Below are positions 1-10,772 of a stretch of 64,000 nt of DNA, in pieces. A program made the position numbers and the translations under genes. The DNA is from Nothopassalora personata (taxonomy: Eukaryota; Ascomycota; Dothideomycetes; Mycosphaerellales; Mycosphaerellaceae). A model generated the notes under the pieces. It was not told the origin of the DNA and did not search any database. It was given only the letters and a program-made list of their open reading frames with translations. The stretch lies in the NCBI GenBank assembly GCA_033816765.1, contig CM066289.1:2046001-2110000 (forward strand), given 5' to 3'. Positions within the stretch are counted from its first letter, which is position 1. Each line of letters opens with the position of its first letter.

Positions 1-1510
1 CCGGCCGCCGTCTTCGTTTGCTACCTCCAGCCTCTGCATCGGTGCTGGAAAGAGACCCAGCTCAGCGGTAGGTGAAAGCATGATGGGAATCTCCGCGGTT
101 TCTGTTATTGGCAGAGGCCGCCTATGTCGCTTTGTCAATGGGGCGAGCGCTTCTTCCCATGTACCGCTTGAGAGCTCTACATCTTCGAGATTGAGCTCTT
201 CGATGGTGCGGCGATGACTGTTGACAAAGCTGCTGACCTCCATGGCCGATGCCGACACATTCTCAATCTCGATGTGTTTGATCTGCGGAAAGTGCAGTGG
301 CGGAGTTCCCTTCGGCTTGTCCTGGAAGGTCGCGGGCGAGTGTGCCGGGTGCCTTCCCGTCACAGATGTTGACGTGCTTGTACAACTTGGATCACTTGGA
401 ACGGGCAATGGTCCTTTACGGTCGACCCAACGGAAGTTGAAGGTTTCAAGATTAAGTCGGAAATTACGAAGATAGGTCTGTAGAAGCTTGATCTGGTCTG
501 GCTCACAGTTGTTGGGTATCGTCGAAAGAACGGTAGAATGGATCGTGAGATGCCGGATCCTGGACCAGCGACTTGCTGACCGTGGGGAAGCGCCAAAGCC
601 AAGCAGCGGCGAAAGATACATTATGCCTCCGGCATGAATTGGGGAAAGAGTCAATGTGTTCAGTGCGTTGAGAGAGTTCTTCTCGACCGCGATCCGTAGA
701 GATATCAGTGCGTAGTCGACCACGCTGCGTCGAAACCGATTCGAAGCATCGTAGCCTGGGCAGCTTACAGCCAGATGTTGAAGGTTGACGAGAGACGAGA
801 ATGCCCTTATGAAGCCCGGAACGTTTGTGGCGGCGTGGAAGATGGGCGGGTATTGTCTCGTCAGAAGTTCTGTGGTCTCAAGATCGCCGTACTTGGGTCG
901 TCCCAGCATCGAGGGCTCGCATTGTGGCGTATATGTAAAGCTGAGCTCTGCGCCAGTCTCAGGCTCAATTAGTGGCGGTAGGAATGATTGTACCGTATAT
1001 GGTGTGTTGAAGTGTAAGGTTTTGACGTAGAAGCCTAGGCGGTCCAGCGTCGCAAGCTTCGAAGGCCTTGCGAATATGTTTGTCTTGAATGTAATGCTCA
1101 GATCCTCGAACAGCGCCGGCGCAGCCCGCACGCTGAAGTCATGACAGGCCAGTCTCAGACTCGCCAGATCGTTCTTGGGCAGATATCGCAACAGTCGATC
1201 TCGGCATTTGTCTTCGAGCCAGAATTTGAGGAAAGTACTGCTGTCGCAAAGCACAAAGCTGCAGACTGAGGCATAGCTCTCCGTAGCTAAAAGGTGTACC
1301 TGCGTTAGCAATGCTTATGGCGTGTAATACGAGGAGGCCACGCGTACATCGCTCACTGCTTGTATCGATCTCTCCGAAGAGTAGCCTGCTTCCTCCACTG
1401 CGCGATGTACCCGCTGACGTTGCCGATGCTGCCGATGATGATGTGACGGTCGAGAAAGAGGATGACGGCTTGCTAGCCAGGACTGTAGAATCGCCCTGCT
1501 TGTAATGCAT
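1..1510 (-). CDS. F-box domain protein, 3' end cut off by the window edge
   Basis: Exons 1348-1510 and <1-1286, read leftwards; the stop codon lies outside the window. A 61-bp intron (1287-1347) has a GTACGC donor, a TGCTAAC branch site and a TTTTAG acceptor, and the phase closes (phase 1). Exon 1 encodes a Ser/Ala-rich N-terminus starting at ATG 1510. Exon 2 opens with an F-box-like segment reading FWLEDKCRDRLLRYLPKND, then ASLRLACHDFSVRAAPALF, a signature of a large family of fungal F-box proteins. F-box proteins hand substrates to SCF ubiquitin ligases through Skp1. The remaining ~380 visible residues would be the substrate-side region, probably LRR-like, with repeated hydrophobic/strand periodicity. 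The target is unknown. The start could be a later in-frame ATG, because the Ser-rich leader is not conserved in type. Confidence 0.8.
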
Positions 1511-2430
1511 TGTGAAATCGTGAAATCATGGAGCGCATCCAATGCCAACCAGAAAGATGCGACTATGATCGCGATCGCGACAACAAGACTGTATGGACAC
1601 GGGAAGCAGGGAAATCTGGGGGACTGAGGCCATTCGCGACCTCGAGGGCTTACCAACCTACCTGCCACTCACCGGCAACTCGCTGAGCAGGCCAGACCGG
1701 CCATCGTGTAGCAGGCCTGCATGAGTAGTGAGTCACACTATCTCGACCAGTGGTGGAAAGCGTGAGAAAGCAGTCGAGAGTTATGCAGGACTAGGAAGTC
1801 GTTGAAGATGTAGACACGACCATATCGCGAAAGCAGAGCGTTATAGACGTGATGTATGGCGGACGGACGGGAGGAGGCTGGAGGGACAGTTTCAGGCCAA
1901 GCTTGAGCCAATGGGAAGGTTTACCTCCGTGCTTCAAGCGCTAAACGTGCATGAAAGCTGCAGGACTTGCTTCCAGAAGAGCTGGACCCGGTAAGCAGGA
2001 CGTGAAAATGCCGCATCGCGTGGAAAGTACCAAACTGGCGCGTCGTGGTTGTTGTGATGTTTGGGAGAACACAAGCGGCGTAGCCGGGGACGTGCTGAAT
2101 CTTGACTTGACTTCATCCTTTGCCATTCACGTTTGTGGACGTGGCATTGCATGCTAGGTGCTTCCCGCTTGAGCAGTGTATTGTGCGCGACTATACGCGA
2201 CGTAAAGAGTTTCGTGATGGGACAGACCGCGAACGATCACGTGAGCGGCGGAATCAGCTCGAGAGCAGTTCGGCACCGTGGCGCAGCAACTGTCAGGCAC
2301 TCAGTATCCCAGTGACGATCCCGTTCGAGCACCTGAACAGTGTACTGTACGAGTGGTATCGCGACAGCTGCTGACGTCGTCCCACTGCCCATATCGAGGA
2401 TGGTGTGGCAGAACTGGAACAGACGTGGTA
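1511..2430. other. Intergenic, no gene seen
   Basis: This stretch separates the F-box gene start (1510, leftward) from the Nas2 stop (2431, leftward). Only short unsupported reading frames occur on both strands. It should hold the F-box gene promoter and the Nas2 3' UTR. I see no repeat or RNA gene. Confidence 0.5.
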
Positions 2431-3230
2431 TCAAAGCGGCACAAGATGACAGCCTAGTGAACCACGACCTCCCCAGTTGCGCTGTGGCGTCAAGCGCAGT
2501 TCTTGTGGTCCGGAGCCTTGTGCGTCATCTCGTAGTACCTTCACCAGGATGACTCGCTATCATGAGATGTCAGCGCACGACTTTCGAAGGACGCACTTGC
2601 TGACTCACGTCTTCGTTTTGCTGCACCACCTGGGCCACCTTGGCCAGTCTCTCGTGGTTTGTAAAGTTGACCCAGCCAAACTTGACCACCTTGTCGCCCG
2701 AGCGCAGACCGGCCTGTTCTGCAGGACTGTTTGGCACGACGGAATTGACTTTCGCGAATGGTGGCTCGATCACAGGTGCTACAGAGGAGCTGGATGCTGT
2801 GCCTGACCTCACAGGCATGCCGTTTGCGGATGCTGCGTCTTCTGCCTTGCCCGCCGCGAACTGCTCCTGGACTGCTACTTCCAGCTGAGACATGACCGTT
2901 TTGTGATCATTCTTTAGTCTGATGATCCGAGCTCTTGTCGTCCGTATCTGCGCTACATCGATGTCGGCTCGAGGAAATCCGTCCAAGGTCAGGAGTGGTG
3001 TGTTCATGTTTACGCCGTGCTACACTTGTCAGCACCGCATCTACCCCATCGCAAAGAGGTCGTACAGAGTCGAGGACTGAGCTGAGGGCCGAGAGCTCTG
3101 CCTCGAGATTCTCCTTCAGCGAGACCAGCTCGCGGAACGTCCTCTTCGAGCCGGAGCCGTTGGTAGTGGCATGCGACGTAGGGCCAGACTGCACTGTTGG
3201 CGCGTGCAGGTCGTCCATCCTGAGTCCCAT
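2431..3230 (-). CDS. nas2: 26S proteasome assembly chaperone Nas2/PSMD9 (p27)
   Basis: Three exons: 3066-3230, 2609-3019 and 2431-2556 (233 aa, all phase 0). Introns 3020-3065 and 2557-2608 have GTACGA and GTGAGT donors and GTGTAG and GATAG acceptors. Nas2/p27 is a PDZ-containing chaperone that binds the C-terminus of ATPase subunit Rpt5 and helps build the 19S base; it is not part of the mature proteasome. The N-terminal coiled-coil segment contains MNTPLLTLDGFPRADIDVAQ and RTTRARIIRLKNDH, the family hallmark. The PDZ domain occupies roughly residues 140-205 (FAKVNSVVPNSPAEQAGL, GDKVVKFG) and the tail reads LTPQRNWGGRGSLGCHLVPL. I chose ATG 3230 because the family starts with MG-RMDD-HAPT. 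An upstream in-frame extension is possible but unconserved. Confidence 0.95.
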
Positions 3231-4162
3231 CGATGCTGGCGCTATTGGACGGTAGATCAATGGTAGGATTGGCAGTGATGAGATGGAGATGACGGAGCGT
3301 GCGTGTGTTGAAGGCAGCAAGCAACGTAATAATGCTTCAGCAACCTACAAAGTACTGCTGCGGGGTGTGGCGAGTATGCTTGCTCGAGACAGAAGACTAC
3401 CATTGATCGTTGCTGATCCGTGGAAGCTTCTCAACCGTATGGCTCCTTGCGTAGGACGAGAAGGACATTTGAAGTCTACTGTACCAAGACCAACTGCATC
3501 GTGACTGCCATGAAGAAATAGACGACGGCACTGGAGCGGACCTGTCTCCGTTTCTTGCCAAGTCGGAACGATTTCTAGCGCGTATCCAAACTTTGGTGGC
3601 GGCCATCACTTCACCTCGCCATCATGCTTCCTGCTCTCGTGCATTGCCTACGACGTGGTCCATACCGAGCTGAAAGCCGTGGAGCGATCCGATGTCTCGG
3701 ATCTTGACTGGGAGACGTGTCCACCTGCGCGCAGACGTATCCTTGTATCTCTCGTCTTTGTGCCACGCGAGAGAAGCGACGTCACAGCGATGTAATTTTG
3801 CTAATCGCCAGCGTCCTGATAGGCCTTCTTCCCTGCAACCACCTTCTTCGACTTCCTTTCGGCCCTCGAGGCAAGTGCAGCCTCCTCCGCTACGTGCAAG
3901 GGCTGTAGGTCATCATTGATGCTTGGCAGCCAGTCGGCATGCGCAGAAGGCATCCTTTATTGGCTGCGACCCTTGCAGCATTGTCGTTCGGGTGCTCAGC
4001 GGGCCTCGTGGCGGTTGAGGAAGAAGGCACGAGCTGTGCGTGTGTATGTCATAGCTATGCGTGCGTGCCATTGTAGTAGGGTTATTTCAATATCTCCCGC
4101 GCGCGTGCCTTAGATGTTACCCCTCCATCATTGACCACTTCCAACCAAGTACACCTCCATCC
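3231..4162. other. Divergent promoter region between nas2 and the catalase
   Basis: A divergent intergenic region of 0.9 kb. Several open stretches occur (for example + strand 3480-3670 in two frames and - strand 3397-3606), but none has a recognisable motif or convincing splice signals. I take it as the 5' regulatory DNA of nas2 (leftward) and the catalase (rightward). Confidence 0.4.
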
Positions 4163-6580
4163 ATGAGCCTTGACGCAGCAAGCATGGCCACCGAAAAGAT
4201 CTCCTCTGGGCTTGGGAAGCTCCAAGACCGGCTCAATGGCGCCGCTGAGGGCCAGAAGGTGGCAGACGTGAAGAACGACCCCCTCTATAAGGACTACCAC
4301 CAAGAAAGCAACAGAATCACCACCGACTATGGTGTCAAGCAGCACAACACTGGTATGGATCGTTTCCCGTGTCTGCCAGCTCATCGGCTAACGACTCCAT
4401 AGATGACTGGCTCAAGATCGCCTCCGAGGACAAGACGGGTCCACTGCTACTGGAGGACCACGCGGCACGGGAAAAGATCAACCGCTTCGACCACGAGCGA
4501 ATCCCGGGTGAGTCCAATGTCGACATCACATATGTGGCGACTGTATGCTAATACCTCTCCACAGAACGAGTCGTCCACGCCCGTGGGTCAGCAGCTTTCG
4601 GTACCTTCAAGCTGCACAAGAGCTTAGAGCAATACACCACCGCCGGTGTTCTGACCGATACCTCTCGAACCACGCCTACCTTTCTTCGATTCTCCACCGT
4701 GTTGGGGAGCCGCGGCAGCGCCGACACGGTCCGCGATGTCAGAGGATTCGCCATCAAGCACTACACCCCAGAAGGGAACTGGGACGTCGTAGGCAACAAC
4801 ATTCCGTAAGTACTTGCAAAGGGCAGAAGGCATCGAAGCTAACACTCTCCTCTCCAGTGTCTTCTTCATTCAAGATGCGATCAAGTTTCCAGATGTCATT
4901 CACGCTGGCAAGCCAGAGCCTGACAACGAAGTGCCTCAAGCGCAGACCGCTCACAATAACTTCTGGGACTTCCAATTTTTGCACACCGAGGCAACTCACA
5001 TGTTCATGTGGACTCAATCTGATCGAGCAATTCCGAGGTCATATCGTATGATGCAGGGTTTTGGTGTCAACACTTTCACCCTCACCAACGCAAAAGGCGA
5101 GCGCTTCTTCGTCAAGTTCCACTGGACGCCACATCTCGGTGTTCACAGCTTTGTCTGGGACGAGGCGTTGAAGCTTGCTGGTCAGGATCCAGACTTCCAC
5201 CGGAAGGATCTGTGGGAAGCCATCGAGAACAAGGCCTATCCTAAGTGGGACTTCGGCGTTCAAATCATCTCAGAGGGTGAAGAGGACAACTTCGAATTCG
5301 ATATTTTGGACGCCACCAAGGTCTGGCCCGAAGAACTAGTACCGATCCTATATGTGGGCGAGCTCGAGCTCAATCGCAATCCAGACGAGTTCTTCCCACA
5401 AACCGAGCAGGTGGCATTCTGCACTGGTCATGTCGTTCCCGGGATCGGCTTCTCTGACGACCCTCTGCTCCAGGGACGGAACTTCAGCTACCAAGACACA
5501 CAGATTTCCCGCCTCGGGGTCAACTTCCAGGAGCTGCCCATCAACCGGCCTGTGTGCCCAGTGATGAACAACAACCGAGACGGTGCTCTACGACACACCG
5601 TGACCAAGGGCAAAGCGAACTACTGGCCAAATCGATTCGAAGCTACACCTCCAGCTGCTGCAGAAGAGAAGCCATACCTTGACTACCCACAAAAAGTGGC
5701 TGGTATGAAGACTCGTCTCCGCTCAAAGAAGTTCAGCGAGCACTTCAACCAGGCCCAACTCTTTTACAACTCAATGTCAGAACCAGAGAAGGAGCATATC
5801 AAGTTCGCACTTGCGTTCGAGCTGGACCACTGCGAAGACCCGGTCGTCTACGATCGCATGTCCCAGCGCCTCGCAGACATCGACCTCAGCCTTGCACAAA
5901 GCGTAGCCGACCTCGTGGGTGGCCAGATCCCACAACAACAAGGGCGTCCAAACCACGGCAAGAAGGCCAAAGGTCTATCTCAGACAGAGTACCCAGGCAA
6001 GACCCCGACAATCGAGACCCGCCGTATCGCCATCATCATCGCCGACGGCTACGACAAAGTCGCGTACAACGGCATCGTTGCCGCCGCAAAGGCATGTCAA
6101 GCTCTGCCCTTCACCATCGCACCCAGAAGATCGCCCATCTACGCCGCAGGCGAGAGCAAAGAGAACAGCAAAGGCATCAAGCCAGACCACCACCTCGAGG
6201 GTATGCGCAGCACCATGTTCGACTCTGTCTTCGTCCCAGGTGGCGCAGACTCTGTCGCCACACTCCGCAAGACCGGACGTGCTTTGCACTGGGTGCGCGA
6301 AGCATTCGCCCACCTGAAGGCCATCGGTGCTGTCGGTGAAGCCGTCGACTTCGTCCGCGACGCATGCCAACTACCTGGCATGACTTTCTCAGCAAGCGAG
6401 GAAGTCACTGACTCCTATGGTGTCGTCACTGCCGCGAAGGTCAAGCCCGAGAGTTTGAGCGAAGCTGTGAAGATCGGAAAGGATGCTGCGGATTTTGTCT
6501 CGAAGTACTTCTACGAGATCAGCCAGCACAAGAACTTTGAGCGTGAGCTTAAGGGATTCCCGTTGATGGTTGCTTACTAG
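4163..6580 (+). CDS. catA: Large-subunit (clade 2) catalase, CatA-like, without signal peptide
   Basis: Four exons: 4163-4352, 4403-4507, 4565-4805 and 4858-6580 (752 aa). The three introns of 50-57 bp have GTATGG/GTGAGT/GTAAGT donors and GCTAA-type branch sites. The protein decomposes hydrogen peroxide. The catalytic His is in [12 protein letters not shown] (about residue 103) and the distal Asn lies in VVGNNIPVFF (about 176). The heme-ligand Tyr region is [15 protein letters not shown], followed by [10 protein letters not shown]. After about residue 560 (IAIIIADGY) comes the class I glutamine-amidotransferase/flavodoxin-like C-terminal domain typical of 80-kDa subunits. There is no secretory signal at the N-terminus, which fits intracellular spore-type catalases rather than secreted CatB types. 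An alternative start is ATG 4184. The haem-pocket core looks complete, so I expect an active enzyme. Confidence 0.95.
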
Positions 6581-6950
6581 AGGTTTGAGATGTGGATGCG
6601 GCATACAGTAGCACGGAAGATTCAGAAGCGAGTACGTATAGTAATGATACCATGAAGAAAGATTGCCTCTCAATTTTCGATGTCAATTGTGACGTAGTCA
6701 CGTCCAACGATTGATCCGTTCAATTTCCTGCCGTCACTATTTGATAAAATTTGAAGTCGCTCGCGCTCGTCGCTTGATCGTTATTCATCATCCATCCATG
6801 CATCCGTCAAGTCATGGCCCATGTGTAAGCCTTGGCCCGTCTCGTCGATCCAACACCTCGTATGCCCCCCCCCCAATCTGTGAACTCCACGCTGTAAACA
6901 CGGTGCTCGTGCGTTCATTCTGTTCTCAACTTGCTTAACCCAATACTGAT
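6581..6950. other. Convergent intergenic stretch with a C10 homopolymer
   Basis: This stretch lies between the catalase stop and the stop of the leftward 74-aa gene. It presumably holds both 3' UTRs. A run of ten C occurs at 6865-6874. No gene seen. Confidence 0.4.
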
Positions 6951-7175
6951 CTACGACGACGAGTTCGAAAGGAAATGAGCCATCCTCGAAGTGTCGCTGG
7001 AGGCACTGTCCGATCGCTGAGACTTGGCAACGGGCTCCACGACCACTGCTTCTGTTGCCGGCGAGGAAGGCGCAGCTGGCGATTCTGCTGCTGCCTCCTC
7101 CTTTGGTGCAGTCCAAGTCGAGTAGCTCTGTGGTGCAAGGCTGAGGAAGGTTGACGCGCGGCGTTCAGACGCCAT
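6951..7175 (-). CDS. Small Ser/Ala-rich protein, 74 aa, unknown function
   Basis: Single-exon frame with a true ATG at 7175. The N-terminus RRASTFLSLAPQSYSTWTAP resembles, from memory, a family of short uncharacterised fungal proteins that start with a basic/Ser cluster and an SLxPQSYSTW motif and then become Ala/Glu-rich and Ser-rich. I know of no function. Those relatives, as I recall them, usually end in a different conserved tail (a LGPVH-like motif). Here the frame ends in SRMAHFLSNSSS, so the C-terminus may be altered or an intron missed. The protein is intrinsically disordered with no membrane segment. It is convergent with the catalase. Support rests on the N-terminal motif alone. Confidence 0.45.
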   Translation of the reverse strand: MASERRASTFLSLAPQSYSTWTAPKEEAAAESPAAPSSPATEAVVVEPVAKSQRSDSASSDTSRMAHFLSNSSS

Positions 7176-9728
7176 TGTTGCTGTTTCTGGCGATGATTGA
7201 GTGGGAGCTGTTTATCTTTGTAATGAGAATGATTGGAGCACGTTGATGCTTGAGAATCGCTTGACTTTCGATGTTTTATTTGTGTTTTGGAAGTTAGCAG
7301 GAAGGAATAATACAACAAACTGAGGCACCTACCTATTTATGCCATTGATTGGACCTTCATGCGCTCCAGCACGCGATCGGGATAGCTTACCGTGAGACGG
7401 ATGCTAGTCGGTTGGAGCATTTTCTGCTGACCTATGAAGTGGGATGACGACCACCTTAGCAAGCCATCCGCCTGTCCAGCTATACATGTTCACGATAACT
7501 GCTCGGAGCCAGATCTGCTCATCCCGGGCATAGTACTGGTATCGTGGTCCGGCAATTCTCGTGAATGGCTACGGTTGTCCTCGGTAAGAATCCAGCATGC
7601 CAAAATTTGCGGAGAGCCTCTAAGAACGTCCGGGGAAAGTGCTTGGTTGTCTGAACGAGTTGGATGACGAGCGTGTGAGACCATCTGTGACGTTTTGCAG
7701 TGCTGAGATGGGATCATCGTAGCAGTACTTAGTGGTAAGTACTCGCGAGAGGAAGCCAGTATCGCGTAGTATTGCTGATCGTAGGTCGAGCGGCTCGATT
7801 AACGAGCTGGCGGGTGCCTTCCGCCCAAAGTATAAAGTTCGTCAGCTGCTATTGGAGCTCTGAGCTTGCCTAAGTAGCTGCAGAAGACCTGAACGAAGGT
7901 CGATCGCGATAGCAGTGATAAGCATCACGTGCGAACAGCGTTGCTATGATAGACGAATCGTCCCTCGAGTTGTTCTCTGGTGGCCCAAACGGCATCTGCC
8001 GCGTGGGATAAAATTTCCCGGATCAGGTAGTTCTGACTGCATCGTGATTTCGAAGTCAGATCACTTCGCCTCCGGTGCGCGCGCACGCTGGTAATTGAGA
8101 CGTATTCTGCCAGACGGACCAGCATACAGTAACTTGTGAGGATGCCCGTTGAGCCACCGCAGAAGTCGTCATGTCGTATGATCGTGTATTCGCTCGTTTT
8201 CGACGAGAAGTGACTACACACAGCATGGCAGCGGCGAGCCGTGTACCTAGTAAAGTCTCTTTGCTGTCGAATTGTGGATGAAGCAGGTCGGCAGGCTACA
8301 CAACCGCTCGGGTGCAGCTCAAAGGCATATTAGAGCGTACGGCGGGCCCTGTTGTTGATCAGCGACTCTAAGGCATGATGTGCATTCATTGGCCTGGCGC
8401 CAGGTGGCACGTTGTACGACTGCACCTGCTGTCAGCGCCGTTACACAGCAGCTGTCAAAATGCACACTGCCGAGCCGAACGCGTCTTAGCCAGGCGACGT
8501 TACTTGCGGTGAGGCAAGATTGCTCGCACTGTCGCCATCCGGACGCAGAGACCCGCAATCCGCGGCGTTCCGTCTGCTGTAAGGGGCGCAATTGGTGGTC
8601 GTGTTGTGGCATGGAAAGAAGTCCGTTCGGCGGCCGGGAAGAAACATGGAGTCAACAAGACATGGGGTGGAGGTTCAGGTTCAGGTTCAGCGATAGTTCT
8701 ACGCAAGCGGCATGCTTGTTGCTGCAGACGGACATGGCGCATCTCAACAAGTCAGTTCACCACTACAGTAGCAGTCTATCACTTATTACTCCAGCCTGCA
8801 GTGTGCCAGCGCCAGTGCCAGCGCCAGTGCCGTGCTCGGCAGCTGGGCCGCTGCAGGTTGACGAGAGCTTGGCGCCTGGATCATCTGCAGTCAGTCGAAC
8901 ATTCACCGTGCCCAGCTTTGCACGCCGAGTCTCAGTACCACATACATACGGTACCCTTCACCACACGACCCTTGAGGCTGCTCGTCAAGGTTCCGCTATC
9001 CAGCCACCCCGAGCCGGCCGTGACGACTCACCAGCCCGCGGAACACGCACTACTACTGTATTTTGCTCACGATCCTCGCGCTTCTCGCGGGATGTGCCTG
9101 CGGCGTGCAGCTGTTGGCGGTCACATGAGCGGTCGCGCTGCTGAACCACCAAATTGAGGGGCTTGCCGCCGGCAAGCTTCACGCGTTCGCAGGGGTGTAC
9201 TTGTGCGGCTCCATATCCTGGCCCAAGCACTAGCTCAACCATGATACGCCGAAGGGTACTGTCGGGGCACCTGGCCCGCCGAGCATCGCTACGGCGCCAG
9301 TATGCACAGAGTGTGAATTCTATATAGCCAAAGCACAAGATGCTTAGTTGCACCCTGCTCTCGCGTGGGCGACTCGACACCCAGCTCCTTGCATGCCTAC
9401 AGCATACCGGCGGCCTGCAGCGATTATCTGAGATGAGAGCACCCGCTTCCTCGACTTCCCTAGTCACACCCTGTCGTACAAGTGCAAAGCGGAATTTGTT
9501 TGCGTCTCCAAGTGTATAAAGGAACACTCGTCACTCAAGACTCCATCACTGCCCTCTCTCTCAGGCTGGCATTTGAACGAACCGACTGTACCACTTCACA
9601 CCGACGCCACCTTTGCTCACTCTGTCTGCCTTGCCTTCATATCGACAGAGTAGGACACCTCTCCCTTGGCGAGCCAGTCCCATAGCTAACAGGTACCAGC
9701 TTGAACATTCCCAAGACATCACGGAACG
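7176..9728. other. Gene-poor 2.5-kb stretch with short tandem repeats
   Basis: No recognisable gene. The longest open stretches (+ 8380-9144, + 8606-9157, - 8985-9527) overlap in three frames, do not start with ATG at their ends, and encode no known motif. Short tandem repeats lie at 8672-8690 (GGTTCA x3) and 8803-8830 (GCCAGT/GCCAGC units). The right end (about 9510-9728) looks like a fungal promoter and leader: a TATAAA at 9515 and CT-rich tracts before the ATG at 9729. Confidence 0.35.
9515..9520 (+). promoter_or_regulatory. Candidate TATA box of the small Cys-rich gene
   Basis: The sequence GTGTATAAAGG contains TATAAA 209 bp upstream of the ATG at 9729. It is followed by pyrimidine-rich DNA (CCCTCTCTCTCAGG) like that found near transcription starts in filamentous fungi. 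Position and context are suggestive only. Confidence 0.35.
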
Positions 9729-9878
9729 ATGTGCACACAAGTTACGCACGAATATGGCTGCAGGCACAAAGTCGTCGAAAAGGTGCCATGCGTAGCATCG
9801 CGGCAGCGAACATGCACCAACATCACTCATCGAACTGTGGTACACCCTCAAAAGTGCTATAACTGTGGAGGTGGTTAA
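9729..9878 (+). CDS. Tiny cysteine-rich cytosolic-type protein, 49 aa
   Basis: ATG 9729, stop TAA 9876-9878. The protein starts MCTQVTHEYGCRHKVVEKVP and ends KCYNCGGG. It has six cysteines and several histidines, with no signal peptide and no membrane segment. It matches, from memory, a class of short fungal proteins beginning MCT-V-H-Y-CGH-----PC that are predicted to bind zinc; the molecular role is unknown. A consensus splice acceptor (GCTAACGACCATAG, ending 9931) lies just downstream. Splicing from a donor at 9871 (GTGGTT) to 9932 would replace the last residues and end at a TGA at 9943-9945 (51 aa). A better donor (GTATGC at 9881) lies after the stop and would make this a 3'-UTR intron. 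The upstream TATA box and CT-rich leader support a real gene. Confidence 0.55.
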   Translation: MCTQVTHEYGCRHKVVEKVPCVASRQRTCTNITHRTVVHPQKCYNCGGG

Positions 9879-10772
9879 AGGTATGCTACCGAATCTCGTC
9901 CCATGCTTTGCACAAATGCTAACGACCATAGAGACAGCAGCGTGAGAGCATGACTGTACGACAGCTGCACGATCTTGTCGATGTATTTCCCTTTTTGGCT
10001 ACGGTTTTCAAGGCGCATTGGGTGGGCAAGATGGCAATGTCTCGCGACCGAGATACCTGGGAAGCGATGGAGCTCAACTACAGGCGTTGTCTGCGATTAC
10101 GACTTTCGGCCACAGCTCAGTGGCGTTTTTCACGATATCCAACTTGTGTATGGCACGATGTAGACCATCGCACACGGGGCGGAGTTGCATATTTGCTTAC
10201 GATATCTGCCGGTTCCCCGAATGGCCGCCACGGCAGCGGGGTCGTCGATTCCGAGCGTGCCGTCATTGAATATGATGTGTTTCGGAAGTTATTGATTGTG
10301 CCTGCCAGCGGCAAGCTATGCAAAGTAGTAGGCGATCCGCTGCTAATGATCCCCATGACTAACCAGACGATGCACGTCACGATCCTTGTCCTGTTGCTTG
10401 TCTGTATCCTGGCATGTGGTCCCTTTTGTGCCGGGTGGGCGATCAGTCGCTTTCTCGCAAGAGCTGACACCTCACAACCAACACAGACGGGGTCAGAGCG
10501 TGTCACGCTTCACTGGTGCGGAGTCGCAAAGGGCCACGATGTGCGCGTGTTTGCTCGTGACAGTCATGGTTTAGAAGTGCACACTCTGGGTTCCTGATGC
10601 ATGTTCACTTGGCCGGTTCGCCTCAGCGGCTCAGCCACAGCTGCTGCCGTGAATTGCATGCAAGACTTTTGTCGGCTTTCGAGGGAAGAGCCGCGATCGA
10701 ACTTCAGCTTCGCGTTGTCTTAGAGTCGACATCATCAGGACGACATCGGCAACATCACCACGAAGGGCTTGG
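9879..10772. other. Intergenic upstream of mdm12
   Basis: This stretch contains a 215-codon open frame starting at ATG 9950 with one hydrophobic stretch (VTILVLLLVCILACGPFCAG). It has no recognisable domain, so I do not call it a gene. The rest should be the mdm12 promoter. Confidence 0.35.

Noticed and set aside
8380..9157. Two overlapping + strand frames of 254 and 183 codons
   Set aside because: They overlap each other and a - strand frame, do not begin at ATG, and include simple repeats. There is no coding signature.
9950..10597. 215-codon ATG frame with one hydrophobic segment upstream of mdm12
   Set aside because: No domain, odd composition (Trp/Cys/Arg/Met scattered) and no promoter or intron signals. 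It probably arises by chance.
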